From contig NZ_QPCG01000001.1 in NCBI RefSeq assembly GCF_003351025.1, forward strand, positions 1,557,949 through 1,621,948: 64,000 bases of DNA, in the 5' to 3' direction. Each line of letters starts with the position of its first letter. Position 1 is the stretch's first letter. Shown in pieces: positions 33,715 to 43,524 of this stretch. The position numbers and the translations under genes are program-made. This DNA comes from Mucilaginibacter endophyticus (lineage in GTDB: Bacteria; Bacteroidota; Bacteroidia; Sphingobacteriales; Sphingobacteriaceae). The notes beneath the pieces were generated by a model. That model saw only the letters and a list, made by a program, of their open reading frames with translations. It did no database searches and had not been told where the DNA came from.

Positions 33715-36700
33715 ATGCAGGAAACTATACAGTCCCGGTTAGCATCCTCCAGGAAGGAATTGCTCGACCTGGGACTTCGGAACCCTTTGCTGAATTATAA
33801 GCTCACCAAAGGTAAAGGCGTACATATCGCAGATGAAAAAGCGGAATATGTTTATGATATTTTAGTACGGCAGCAAAAAGCCATGACCTTTCTGGCGCTA
33901 AAGGAAGGGCAGCTTTTTCCGGAGGATGAGGGCAAATACCAGGACACCAGGCTGCAAACCGATGAGGATGAACAAAAACTCCAGACTCGGCTGCTAAATA
34001 CCTATTATTTTGCAAGAACCAGCATTGAAGAGCAGGGCGTTAACCTGTTATACCTTGCATTAGGTATGCTGCATTGGTGTGATGCCGGGGACGCCGAAAC
34101 ATTACGTTCGGCACCGCTGGTGTTGGTACCGGTAAGCTTGGAACGGTCAAGCGCCCAGGAACGCTTCAGGTTACGTTATACCGGTGCCGAGATTGGTGCA
34201 AACCTGTCCCTTCAGGCCAAAATGAAAAGTGATTTTAATATCACTATACCCGACATGCCGGATGATGAAGAGTTTGTTTTTAACGATTATATTGCCGATA
34301 TCCGGTCGCATATCGGGAAACAAGCCAATTGGTCGGTTAAACCTGATGCCATTGAGCTTGGCTTCTTTTCCTTCGGCAAATTTCTCATCTATAATGATTT
34401 GGATACCGATCAATGGCCAAAAACTGTAAAGCCGGAAAATCATCCTAATGTGCAGTCGCTTTTAGATAATGGGTTTCATGAAGATGTACCGGAGGATGAG
34501 CAGGACCTTGATGCTGATACCAAAGCTAACGAACTTTTCAGGGTGGTTGATGCTGATAGCTCTCAGTTAATGGCAATGCTGGCGGTACAGGAAGGCAGTA
34601 ACCTGGTGATACAGGGGCCGCCGGGTACCGGTAAATCTCAAACTATCACTAATATTATTGCCAATGCCGTGGGGCAGGGGAAGAAAGTTTTATTCGTGGC
34701 CGAAAAAATGGCGGCGCTTGATGTAGTAAAACGAAGGCTGGATAATATTGATCTGGGTACGGTATGTCTTGAACTGCACAGCCATAAAACCAACAAACGA
34801 GATGTGTTGCAGGAAATAAAACGTGTTATGGATCTCGGTAAACCTCAAACCGCTAAGCTTGAACTCGAGATCAGGATGCTGGAGATTTACCGGGCCGAGC
34901 TTAATGATTATTGCCGTGCAATCAACAACCAGCTTTCAGGAAGCGGTTTAACCGCGCAGCAGGTAATCGGTTTTTTATTGCAGATTGATGGACTTGCCGC
35001 TGGCCGTAACTTGATTAAGCTGCCTATTGAAAATATGGCAGACTGGGATGCCGAAAAAGTTCGACTGGCCGAAGAATGGGCCGACCGTATACAGGCACGG
35101 CTTAAAGATATCGGAACGCCGTCCAACCTGATCTTTTACGGAACCGGGTTGATGGTGTTGCTCCCGCACGAAAAGGGAACAATTTTATCATATATGGAAG
35201 CCGCGCAGCAGGCAGTAAGCGAATTGTTAAGCTTATTGAATGGTATCCATGCAGGTACGGGTTTCGCAATTCCCTTGACAGACGAAGGTGTCCCCGCGTT
35301 AGAAGTGCTGTTGGAAAAAGCAGCTTCGGCACCAGATTTGAAAGAGCTAAATATCACAGATCCTATCTGGCGTACTAAGGCTGCCGATATCAAAGAGTTA
35401 CTGGATACCGGCGAAGAACTTGAAAATTTATACCGGCAATATAAAGATACTTTTGTAGCCGAAGCATGGTCGCAGGATATCCTCGAGATTCGGCGTAATA
35501 TCGTTAGCTACGGCGATAAATGGTATAAAATCTTCAATGGCGATTACCGCAAAAGCAAACAGCAACTGGCATCTTTATTAAAAATTACCTTACCGGATGA
35601 TGCTTCTGAAAAACTCAGATTAGTAGATGCTATCTCGGAGGCACGCAGGCTGGAAAGTCAATTACAGCAATATGATGCCTTTGCGCTAAGTATTTTTGGT
35701 AACCGCTGGCTTAAACAACGTTCGGATTGGCGGTCATTACACGCGGCTGCTAACTATTTAGCGGGTATTAACGATCCGGTTTTATTAAGCTATCTAAGCA
35801 AGCTCGAATCGCCTGCGATAGCGGCCGATCATCTAAGCAAGCTCCGTAACGGGTTAAAAGTGAACAGTGAGCAGCGGGTTAGGGCATTGCTTGCGTTGAA
35901 ATTGAATGCGTTTCCGAAAACTTATGCAGAGCAGGAACATACATGGAAAAGCTGGATAGCGCATTTTGGAGAGTTGCAATTGGCTATCGATTGGAACCAG
36001 CTTTGTGCGCAGGCCGACAAAGAAGGTTTATCGTTCCTGACCACACTGGCCGCAAACTGGGACGAAGCCAGGGATTTGCTAAAGATCAGCCTGCAGAAAA
36101 CCTGGTATGAGTATTTGATAGAACAGGCTTTTAGAACCAGTCCGGAAATTACCAAGTTCGAGCGGGCCAGTCATGAAGAGGTTATAGCTAAGTTTAAAAA
36201 GCTTGATCAGGTTAATCTTTATTATAACAGGGCAGTAGTGGCGCTTAGGCATTGGGAAGGTTTGCCCAAAAACGGCGCCGGTGGGCAGGTAAATACCCTT
36301 AAAACCGAATTCAACAAAAAAGCACGGCACATGCCAATTCGTAAACTGGTAGAAGAGGCGGGCAAAGCCATGCAGGCTGTTAAACCGGTGTGGATGATGA
36401 GCCCTATGTCTATAGCCAACTTTTTGCCGCCGGGCGCTATCGACTTTGACCTGGTTGTTTTTGACGAAGCCAGCCAGGTGCGACCGGTAGATGCTATCGG
36501 AGCCATTGCGCGCGGTAAACAATTAGTGGTAGTGGGTGATACCCGCCAGTTGCCTCCAACCAGCTTTTTTGATAAGTTGAATACCGATATTGAGGAAGAA
36601 GAGAACGTTACGGCAGATATGCAAAGTATTTTGGGGATGTGCGACGGGCAGGGAGCTCCTACCCGCATGCTCAAATGGCATTACCGCAGTCAGCACGAAT

Positions 36701-38277
36701 CGCTGATCACGTTATCTAACCATGAATTTTACGAGGATAAGCTGGTGATATTTCCAAGTCCGGGTTCAAGACAGAACCTTGGCTTACGTTTTAATCATTT
36801 GCCCGATGCTGTTTATGACCGTGGTAAAACGCGCAGCAATCCCTTAGAGGCGCAGGCCGTTGCCAAAGCGGTAATAGCACATGCCGGCAAATATCCTGCA
36901 CAAAGTCTTGGTGTAGTTGCATTCAGCACAGCCCAGGCGCAAGCTATACAGGCGGCGCTTGAAATTGAGCGAAAGGCTAACCCCGCAACGGAAAGTTTTT
37001 TTGCCGGGCGACCGGATGAACCGTTCTTTATCAAAAACCTTGAAAATGTACAAGGGGACGAGCGGGATGTCATCCTGATCAGTATTGGCTATGGCCGTAC
37101 AGAAGATGGCAAAATACCAATGAACTTCGGCCCGCTGAATAACGAAGGCGGCGAACGGAGATTGAATGTTTTGATTACAAGGGCCAAGATGCGCTGCGAA
37201 GTGTTTACCAATATCACTGCTGAAGACATCAAAACGGGTGAGTCAGCACGCTTCGGTATCCGTGCACTCAAAAGCTTCCTGTATTTTGCGCAGCACGCCA
37301 AATTTGATAAGCCTGAGACGTTTATCCCGCAAGAGATCAGACCGTTTGAAGAAGAAGTAGCACAACAACTCAAAAAAGCCGGTTACATTGTGCGGGACCG
37401 TGTGGGCTCTCCAGGTTTCTATCTGGATTTGGCTGTTGTTGATCCTGAAAATCCGGGCCGTTATATTTTAGGACTTATATGTGATGGTAAGGCTTATGAC
37501 AGTGCGGCATCAGCAACAGATCGCGACCGTTTAAGGGGGCAGGTGTTGGAGCTGTTTGGCTGGAATTTATACCAGGTATGGAGTACCGACTGGTACCGCA
37601 ACCCGGCACGTGAATTGAACCGCTTACTTAGCGCTATTGAAGCAGCTAAACATTCAACCGAAAGTAATGATGTGGAGGCCGATATTTTACCGGATGAGAT
37701 CCGCCGGGAAGCCATACCCGAAGCCGCTCCTGTGGTTCAGGAATACAAGTTGGTAGATATTCACATTGAACATCTTCGCGACGAATTTCAGCTATATACT
37801 TTCGCCGAATTGGGGAACTGGATCTCGGAGGTTGTACAGGTAGAAAGCCCGGTTCATTTCGATGAAATGGCCAAGCGGATCACCGAAGCAGCCGGGATAG
37901 CCAAAATGGGGTCGAGGATCCGTTACACGCTAACACAAGCCCTTCAACAAGCTAAAGATGAAGGCAGGGTGATTGTTAAAGATGATTTTTTGTGGGCGCC
38001 GGAAATGGAGCGGCCCATTGTGCGCGACCGGAGTAAGTTACCATCTGCCTATAAAAAAATAGCACTGATAGCGCCCGAAGAAATTTATGAGGCCATTAGG
38101 GATGTGGTGCGTGGTGCTATTTCAATTACCGAGGAAGATGCCTTGCCGTTAGTAGCCAAACAATTGGGCTTTGCCAGGCTTACTGAAGAAATGCGTCAGC
38201 AGCTTTCTGAAGCGATAGGAAAAACAATTCAGTCCGGGATCTTAACTTTTGAAGGCGTCAACCTGAAGCTGGCATAA
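33715..38277 (+). CDS. DUF4011-SF1 helicase-Vsr-like nuclease-DUF3320 protein (Hhe-like defence candidate)
   Basis: 1520 residues in one chain. The N-terminal DUF4011 domain (about 1-270) starts 'RKELLDLGLRNPLLNYKL'. The superfamily 1 helicase core has Walker A 'GPPGTGKSQTITN' (about 301-313), motif II 'VVFDEASQVRP' (about 914-924), 'VVGDTRQLPPTSFF', 'WHYRSQHESLI' and a C-terminal AAA_12 lobe ('VQGDERDVILISIGYG', 'NVLITRAK'). A Vsr-like nuclease (MTES_1575 type) follows at about 1215-1305: 'FYLDLAVVDPENPGRYILGL' and 'CDGKAYDSAASATDRDRLRG', then 'WSTDWYRNP'. A DUF3320-like winged helix lies near 1360-1410. This architecture matches the single-gene antiphage type I know as Hhe. Position behind a tRNA repeat is in line with an acquired gene. 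Confidence 0.88.
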   Translation: MQETIQSRLASSRKELLDLGLRNPLLNYKLTKGKGVHIADEKAEYVYDILVRQQKAMTFLALKEGQLFPEDEGKYQDTRLQTDEDEQKLQTRLLNTYYFARTSIEEQGVNLLYLALGMLHWCDAGDAETLRSAPLVLVPVSLERSSAQERFRLRYTGAEIGANLSLQAKMKSDFNITIPDMPDDEEFVFNDYIADIRSHIGKQANWSVKPDAIELGFFSFGKFLIYNDLDTDQWPKTVKPENHPNVQSLLDNGFHEDVPEDEQDLDADTKANELFRVVDADSSQLMAMLAVQEGSNLVIQGPPGTGKSQTITNIIANAVGQGKKVLFVAEKMAALDVVKRRLDNIDLGTVCLELHSHKTNKRDVLQEIKRVMDLGKPQTAKLELEIRMLEIYRAELNDYCRAINNQLSGSGLTAQQVIGFLLQIDGLAAGRNLIKLPIENMADWDAEKVRLAEEWADRIQARLKDIGTPSNLIFYGTGLMVLLPHEKGTILSYMEAAQQAVSELLSLLNGIHAGTGFAIPLTDEGVPALEVLLEKAASAPDLKELNITDPIWRTKAADIKELLDTGEELENLYRQYKDTFVAEAWSQDILEIRRNIVSYGDKWYKIFNGDYRKSKQQLASLLKITLPDDASEKLRLVDAISEARRLESQLQQYDAFALSIFGNRWLKQRSDWRSLHAAANYLAGINDPVLLSYLSKLESPAIAADHLSKLRNGLKVNSEQRVRALLALKLNAFPKTYAEQEHTWKSWIAHFGELQLAIDWNQLCAQADKEGLSFLTTLAANWDEARDLLKISLQKTWYEYLIEQAFRTSPEITKFERASHEEVIAKFKKLDQVNLYYNRAVVALRHWEGLPKNGAGGQVNTLKTEFNKKARHMPIRKLVEEAGKAMQAVKPVWMMSPMSIANFLPPGAIDFDLVVFDEASQVRPVDAIGAIARGKQLVVVGDTRQLPPTSFFDKLNTDIEEEENVTADMQSILGMCDGQGAPTRMLKWHYRSQHESLITLSNHEFYEDKLVIFPSPGSRQNLGLRFNHLPDAVYDRGKTRSNPLEAQAVAKAVIAHAGKYPAQSLGVVAFSTAQAQAIQAALEIERKANPATESFFAGRPDEPFFIKNLENVQGDERDVILISIGYGRTEDGKIPMNFGPLNNEGGERRLNVLITRAKMRCEVFTNITAEDIKTGESARFGIRALKSFLYFAQHAKFDKPETFIPQEIRPFEEEVAQQLKKAGYIVRDRVGSPGFYLDLAVVDPENPGRYILGLICDGKAYDSAASATDRDRLRGQVLELFGWNLYQVWSTDWYRNPARELNRLLSAIEAAKHSTESNDVEADILPDEIRREAIPEAAPVVQEYKLVDIHIEHLRDEFQLYTFAELGNWISEVVQVESPVHFDEMAKRITEAAGIAKMGSRIRYTLTQALQQAKDEGRVIVKDDFLWAPEMERPIVRDRSKLPSAYKKIALIAPEEIYEAIRDVVRGAISITEEDALPLVAKQLGFARLTEEMRQQLSEAIGKTIQSGILTFEGVNLKLA

Positions 38278-38298
38278 GCCGGTCTATATTTCTGCTAA

Positions 38299-39735
38299 AT
38301 GGAAAGAAGAACTTTTTTTAAGAATACATTGCTTGGCGGTGCCGCGGTATTGGCTAATCCCTTAATCGGGAAAGCTGATTCCTTAGGTTTCCTGACCGGA
38401 AATCCTCCTACATCTTTAATGGGCAACCGTTTTGTAACTTTTTGTATCATGATCCGCACTTCGCCATGGGAGGTATCGCGGGATGTGAAGCTGATCAAAC
38501 GTGATGAAGGTTTTGCGCATACGCTGGAAGTTGTGCAGCGTTTAAGGGAAACTTTTGCGAAGAATGTACCTGGAGGGCGGCTAACCTGGGGCTTTACGTT
38601 AAACGCACTTGAAGATAACCGCCAGAATTATGTAGATATCCGCAATTATGCCGCGGAGTGTCAGCTTAAATTTGGTGATGAGGTCTCTTATTTTCCGGGA
38701 TATTTCCCCGCCATGTACCTACCCCGGCACCGTGTAAACCAGGAGATGACCGAGGCATTGCAGCGTATAACTGCAATGGTTGGTAAGGGATATCGCCCCA
38801 AAAGCGTAATGGGAGGTTTTTTATCTGCTGATAACCTGGCTTATCTGGCCGAAAAGGAAAATATCCATGTGGCACATGCAGTGATCTGGAGCCAGCATGA
38901 AACTGATGGCGGCGGTGCGGATGGATCTCCGTCGTATCCGTTCTATCCATCAAAAGAACACTTTTGTAAGCCCGCACAAGGTAAAAGTGATTTTATTGAT
39001 TGTGTAAATCTGGATGGCTGGAGTGTCGACTTTTTGTGCGCGCTCCAAAGCGGAAATGTATGGGGAACAACACCTTTTAATGGCGCTGCAAGTCGCCGTG
39101 GCGTTGGTCCGATAGAGAGTTATGGCGATTGGGGGCTGGAGATTGGGCATCTTTCGGTTATGCATACGCAGTCTATCCATTTTGACCGCGGGTTTGAACT
39201 TAACGGTTTCGGCTGGATCCCCAACATATGGGAGGCCGCCCTGGTTAAAATAGCCGAACGTAAAAATTGGGATGACACGCTGGCCTACCGGGCATTGGAG
39301 AAATGGACAAGTGCCACAGTGCAGCGCTGGCCCGATGTGAAGTTCGTAACCTTTGGAGAGTATGGCGAGCTGTGGCGCAGCCAATACCGGGATAATAGCC
39401 GCTGGAACTATAGGTTTGAAGAAAGAGGACTTGGTATAGGCAATTCCTGGGGCAATCAGGAAATCAAGTGGTATATGAATAAGGAGTTTCGCCTGGCAAC
39501 GCTAAGGAACTGGCATAAAAATACACCGGAAATGGTTGTAGATTTTACGCGCTACGATCTGCCTGCAAAAGAACCGGCCGATCCATCGCCGGAAAAGCCG
39601 GTAAAAGACTGGAGTTTGATGAACCGGATCAACCAGAAAGGTGTAAGGCCCCAGGATACACCGGTTTTATTATCGGACCTGAAGAATGACGAAAAAGATA
39701 TGATTGCAAGGCATTATCCAGAGCTGTTTAAATAG
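38299..39735 (+). CDS. DUF3863 family exported protein
   Basis: 478 residues. The N-terminus MERRTFFKNTLLGGAAVLAN resembles a Tat-type or general export signal. The body matches my recollection of DUF3863/DUF3864: 'NRFVTFCIMIRTSPWEVSRD', 'GGRLTWGFTLNALED', 'GYRPKSVMGGFLSADNLAYLAEKENIHV', 'YYPSKEHFCKPAQGKSDFIDCVNLDGW' (first residue here is F). The fold is probably a polysaccharide deacetylase-like barrel; function unknown. It starts 21 bp after the helicase stop, so read-through is possible, but a defence link is not implied. Confidence 0.75.
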   Translation: MERRTFFKNTLLGGAAVLANPLIGKADSLGFLTGNPPTSLMGNRFVTFCIMIRTSPWEVSRDVKLIKRDEGFAHTLEVVQRLRETFAKNVPGGRLTWGFTLNALEDNRQNYVDIRNYAAECQLKFGDEVSYFPGYFPAMYLPRHRVNQEMTEALQRITAMVGKGYRPKSVMGGFLSADNLAYLAEKENIHVAHAVIWSQHETDGGGADGSPSYPFYPSKEHFCKPAQGKSDFIDCVNLDGWSVDFLCALQSGNVWGTTPFNGAASRRGVGPIESYGDWGLEIGHLSVMHTQSIHFDRGFELNGFGWIPNIWEAALVKIAERKNWDDTLAYRALEKWTSATVQRWPDVKFVTFGEYGELWRSQYRDNSRWNYRFEERGLGIGNSWGNQEIKWYMNKEFRLATLRNWHKNTPEMVVDFTRYDLPAKEPADPSPEKPVKDWSLMNRINQKGVRPQDTPVLLSDLKNDEKDMIARHYPELFK

Positions 39736-39882
39736 GGTTATTAAGTTTAGACCTAAGCTGTCTTACAGAATAATCGAAGTTTTTAAAAGAAATCAAAATG
39801 GTGTATTGTATTTATTAGGTATTTTATGAAGTATTTAATTAATAAATAATATATTAGCTTTAGAGAAACCTACAACCGCTTT

Positions 39883-41064
39883 ATGGACAACGTTTATGGA
39901 ATTAACCTGATACCGGATAATGATGCGGAACGAGTTGCCGCGCTTGACCGTTACCAAATATTTAATTCACACCGAGAAAAAGCCTTCGATAGCATATGTG
40001 AGCTTGCATGCGAATTGTTCTCATGCCCGATCAGTCATATTTCGTTTTTGAATTCTGATACAGAGTTTATTAAAGCCGAAGTGGGCCTGAACGGTATTCA
40101 ATATGTAAGTCGTAATGAAGGTTTTTGCGCTGTAGCCATTTTGCAGCCTGATTTGCTCCTGGTTGAAGATACTCATCAACATGAACTTTTTGTTAATCAC
40201 CCTTATGTTACAGATAAACTGCGAATCCGTTTTTATGCCGGAGCGCCCATCATTACTCCCGACGGTTATATCATAGGTACGTTATGTTTGATTGATACGG
40301 AGCCGCGATCTATTTCAGAAAAGGAAAAGAAATTATTAAAAAAGCTCGCAGTTGTGGCGATGGAGCAAACGCAGCTAAGGGCCGAAAATCTTGCACTGCT
40401 TCAGCAACGGGACGAATTTATTGCCGTAGCCAGCCACGAGATGCGAACCCCGGTAACAGCGTTAAAGGCTGCGGTACAGATTTTACATACCCATCAGGAT
40501 GACGGCACTGTAGCCCTGCAAAAAGCTATGATAGAGCAGGCCAACAGAAGCGTAAACAAATTGGCTTTCCTGGTAAACGACTTATTTGACGCCAGCAGAC
40601 TTGCAGCGCGTAAATACAGTTTAAACAAAACGTATTTTGATTTAGGCAAACTCATTAATCATTGTTGTGATTTGCTTAAGGTTTCGGGTAAACACGAGCT
40701 GGATATTGAAGGTGATTTATCTGTTCGGGTTGTTGCCGACGAGGAAAGGGTAGAACAGGTACTTGTTAACCTTATAGAAAATGCAATGAAATATGCCCCG
40801 GACTCCAGGATAATTTTAATCCGGATTTCCCGGTGGTCGGATCATGTCCGCGTTGAGGTATCAGATAATGGGCCCGGCATTGATTCTGATCAGCTGCCGC
40901 ATATATTCAAGCGCTATTTTCGTTCTGAGAACGGAGCCCCTCAGGCCGGTCTTGGATTAGGCTTATACATAAGCTCCGAAATTGTTAAACAACACGGTGG
41001 CGAAATTGGTGTTGAAAGCGAGCAGGGCAGGGGGAGCAATTTTTGGTTTACATTACCTGTTTAA
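39883..41064 (+). CDS. GAF domain sensor histidine kinase
   Basis: 393 residues without transmembrane segments, so cytoplasmic. An N-terminal GAF domain (about 22-165) contains 'SRNEGFCAVAILQPDLLLVEDT' and 'RFYAGAPIITPDGYIIGTLCLID'. The HisKA phosphoacceptor His185 is in 'AVASHEMRTPVTAL'. The ATPase has N box 'LVNLIENAMKYAP', G1 'DNGPGIDSD' and G2 'GLGLGLYISSEIV'. No response regulator gene is adjacent, so the partner is encoded elsewhere. A hairpin terminator follows. Confidence 0.92.
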   Translation: MDNVYGINLIPDNDAERVAALDRYQIFNSHREKAFDSICELACELFSCPISHISFLNSDTEFIKAEVGLNGIQYVSRNEGFCAVAILQPDLLLVEDTHQHELFVNHPYVTDKLRIRFYAGAPIITPDGYIIGTLCLIDTEPRSISEKEKKLLKKLAVVAMEQTQLRAENLALLQQRDEFIAVASHEMRTPVTALKAAVQILHTHQDDGTVALQKAMIEQANRSVNKLAFLVNDLFDASRLAARKYSLNKTYFDLGKLINHCCDLLKVSGKHELDIEGDLSVRVVADEERVEQVLVNLIENAMKYAPDSRIILIRISRWSDHVRVEVSDNGPGIDSDQLPHIFKRYFRSENGAPQAGLGLGLYISSEIVKQHGGEIGVESEQGRGSNFWFTLPV

Positions 41065-41530
41065 ATCCTTGGATTTTAGACGTATCTGGTAATTAATCTG
41101 TCATTTATTAATGACGTTTTTTATTTGATATTAGCTTCAAAGGTTTGTCTCTTATTGCCAAATAAGGTAATTATAATGTTGGCTGATAATAAAAAGACTT
41201 TTGTTGTCTAACTTTTTATCATATCAAATAAAACGCTACTTTTATGCAATCAAAACCTTATTCACATGCGCAAATCTCAAAAGTTATTTTCGAGCTATTT
41301 TTTTGACTATGGCCGACCTTAGAACCAGATAAGGTTAGGAATTATCATTCTTTTACATTTCATCAAACACTTATTGAAACAGAAATTGTCTCCACTCACC
41401 TTTAGCAGTGTGGCACTCGCTAAGCATCATTGAACAGCGAATGAAAAGCATTATCCTTCTGCGGAAAGTGGCTATTTCCTTAATAATTAAAAACCTCACA
41501 ATTTTCTCATAAAGCAATAAAATTTAAGCA
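41065..41530. other. 466-bp intergenic region without a clear gene
   Basis: A terminator-like hairpin lies at 41100-41123. The rest is AT-rich; only very short frames are seen. It presumably holds the promoter of the surface protein at 41531. Confidence 0.5.
41100..41123 (+). terminator. Terminator after the histidine kinase gene
   Basis: GTCATT-tatt-AATGAC hairpin followed by G and a T6 run. Confidence 0.7.
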
Positions 41531-42859
41531 ATGCGTAAGTTAATCTTAACCGGTACCCTCATTTTAGGAACTTTAGGTAGCGTGTTTGCCCAACAATGGG
41601 CCACAAACGGCGATCATATCAGCAATACTAATGTCGGCAGTGTCGTTGTAGGTACTACCGCCCCGCTCACTATCAATAGTGCGGCCGCTCTTTTTCCCGG
41701 GGTTACGCCCAAATTTAATATTGTAACCGGACAGGGTATTACTCCTTTTTCCGAATTGGTAACTATGTATCACCAGGGAGTGAATGCAGACGCTGTTCAG
41801 CGGCAGATGGGTTTTCTAATGAAACTTTCTAACGAAGCACCTACGGAAACCAACAAAATGGGGGGGATGATACTTGAAAGCAGTAACCCTTATGGAAATA
41901 CGCCATCACTTAGTTTGATAACCGGTAACGTCCGCCGCCTTTCCATAGACTATAATGGTAATGTGGGTATAGGTACTGCAACACCGACGTCTTCTCTTGA
42001 GGTTAACGGCACCGGACGCTTTACCGGTAGTAATCCTACTGGAGGAGTTGGAGCCGGAGTTGAAGTATTTTATTATCCAACGAGCGGAGGTTATTTTCAG
42101 GCTTATGACCGTGCAGCAACTACTTTTCTTCCGGTCAACATCCAGGGCAGCAGTATTAATTTCAGTAATATTGGTACAGCCCCTTCAAATCCATCATTGA
42201 TTATAAAGGGGGGGAATGTGGGTGTCGGCACAACAGCCCCGGTTTCTAATTTTCAGGTAAATAACAATTCTGCAAAATTTAGTGCCGGTAACGCTGCAGG
42301 TGTTAACCTTGCCTACGGTACATCATATATGGGATTCAATGCCGCCCGCAGCGGGAGTGGCTCAAATGCAAGTTGGATAATTGACAGCGATAACGTTAAT
42401 AATGGCGGGGGAGTTATTTACGGAGATCTTGCCGGAAATATTTACTTCGCCCCTTTACCTACTACGGGCGGTACACAAAAAACGCTTACCGACCTCGATA
42501 TTAAGAGTAGTATTACATTTAAAGTTGGTGCTAACGGTGTAACCTATGCAAAAGCGGTTTCTGTGCAAACAACCGGTTGGCCCGACTATGTGTTTAAAAA
42601 AGACTACAAGCTTCCGGAGCTAAATTCCGTGAAACAGTTTATCAGCGAAAATCAGCACCTCCCTGAAATGCCATCGGCTCAGCAAATTGAAAAAGACGGA
42701 CAAAACCTTGGCGAAATGAATAAGCTGTTATTGAAGAAGGTAGAAGAACTAACACTTTACCTGATTGATCTGAAATCGGAAATGAAGGAAAAGGATGATC
42801 AATTACGTTCCCTTCAGAAACGGGTGAGCCAACTGGAAAAGCCAGTGTCAAATAAATAA
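41531..42859 (+). CDS. Secreted surface protein with tail-fibre-like body and coiled-coil C-terminus
   Basis: 442 residues with signal peptide (MRKLILTGTLILGTLGSVFA). The middle has repeated 'GNVGIGTATPTSSLEVNG' and 'GGNVGVGTTAPVSNFQVNN' motifs, typical of long fibre-type repeat proteins. The C-terminus 'DYVFKKDYKLPELNSVKQFI', 'ENQHLPEMPSAQQIEKDGQNLGEMNKLLL' and a coiled coil (about 405-440) is a recurring Bacteroidota module. It is probably a cell-surface fibre or adhesin. Function not established. Confidence 0.75.
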   Translation: MRKLILTGTLILGTLGSVFAQQWATNGDHISNTNVGSVVVGTTAPLTINSAAALFPGVTPKFNIVTGQGITPFSELVTMYHQGVNADAVQRQMGFLMKLSNEAPTETNKMGGMILESSNPYGNTPSLSLITGNVRRLSIDYNGNVGIGTATPTSSLEVNGTGRFTGSNPTGGVGAGVEVFYYPTSGGYFQAYDRAATTFLPVNIQGSSINFSNIGTAPSNPSLIIKGGNVGVGTTAPVSNFQVNNNSAKFSAGNAAGVNLAYGTSYMGFNAARSGSGSNASWIIDSDNVNNGGGVIYGDLAGNIYFAPLPTTGGTQKTLTDLDIKSSITFKVGANGVTYAKAVSVQTTGWPDYVFKKDYKLPELNSVKQFISENQHLPEMPSAQQIEKDGQNLGEMNKLLLKKVEELTLYLIDLKSEMKEKDDQLRSLQKRVSQLEKPVSNK

Positions 42860-42917
42860 ATATCGGGTAAGAGAAGATGCTTTGAACTTGCCGGTTAAGT
42901 TCATTAATCGGAAACGG

Positions 42918-42962
42918 CTCAGATGTGCGAATGGATTTTAAATGAATTTCTACATCTGAGCT
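42918..42962. repeat. 10-bp perfect inverted repeat with 25-nt loop
   Basis: GCTCAGATGT and ACATCTGAGC, about 60 bp after the surface protein stop. No T-run follows, so a terminator is only possible. Confidence 0.5.
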
Positions 42963-43047
42963 GTGTTGTAAAGTTATAACCTCAATTATATTCTTCGTTT
43001 TAGCAATGTTTTTAATTTATTAATTCCGTGCTTTAATGAAATATATT

Positions 43048-43080
43048 TATACTTGTAAAATCATTGAGTAATCAAGTATA
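43048..43080. promoter_or_regulatory. Inverted repeat ending on the MarR-gene start codon (candidate operator)
   Basis: Perfect arms TATACTTG (43048-43055) and CAAGTATA (43073-43080), with 17 nt between. The last A is the first base of the ATG. Confidence 0.6.
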
Positions 43081-43511
43081 TGTCGGTAATTAATCCATCG
43101 CTCAAAACCCTAATAAACCTTGCGAAAGTGCAAGCCGTTATGGCCCGCAGGTTTGACCGTCTGAACGTGCATGGCATTGGATTTACCGAATTTGTGATCC
43201 TCTATCTTTTGCAGCAATCGGCAGACGGAAAGGCACGGAGAATTGATTTAGCAGATAAAATTGGGATAACCGCTTCCGGGATAACTCGCATGCTGTTGCC
43301 AATGGAAAAAATAGGATTGGTAACCCGCGAAGCCAATGAGCGTGATGCAAGGGTAAGTTATGTAGTACTTACCCCTGCCGGCAAGCAATTGTTTACAGAT
43401 GCAGAAAAGACAGCCAATGCCCTTGCGCTTGAAATTATACCCGCTAAAGAATCAAAAGATATTACTTCGTTAACAAATATCCTCGCCAAACTTGGCGGTA
43501 ATATCACCTAA
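43080..43511 (+). CDS. MarR family transcriptional regulator
   Basis: 143 residues. Winged helix-turn-helix: 'IDLADKIGITASGITRMLLPMEKIGLVTREANERDARVSYVVLTPAGKQLF' (about 58-110), the usual MarR pattern with the wing 'ERDARVSYV'. An 8-bp inverted repeat abuts the start codon, suggesting autorepression. The APH-type gene follows 14 bp after the stop, so both are probably in one transcript. Inducer unknown. Confidence 0.92.
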   Translation: MSVINPSLKTLINLAKVQAVMARRFDRLNVHGIGFTEFVILYLLQQSADGKARRIDLADKIGITASGITRMLLPMEKIGLVTREANERDARVSYVVLTPAGKQLFTDAEKTANALALEIIPAKESKDITSLTNILAKLGGNIT

Positions 43512-43524
43512 TTGCCTGTTACAA

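Noticed and set aside
34171..37715. Minus-strand frames inside the helicase gene
   Set aside because: They are low-complexity shadows of the long conserved plus-strand gene.
33066..38277. Integrated mobile element at the tRNA-Ser repeat
   Set aside because: No integrase, excisionase or second att-like direct repeat is seen downstream of the helicase gene; insertion is only a possibility.
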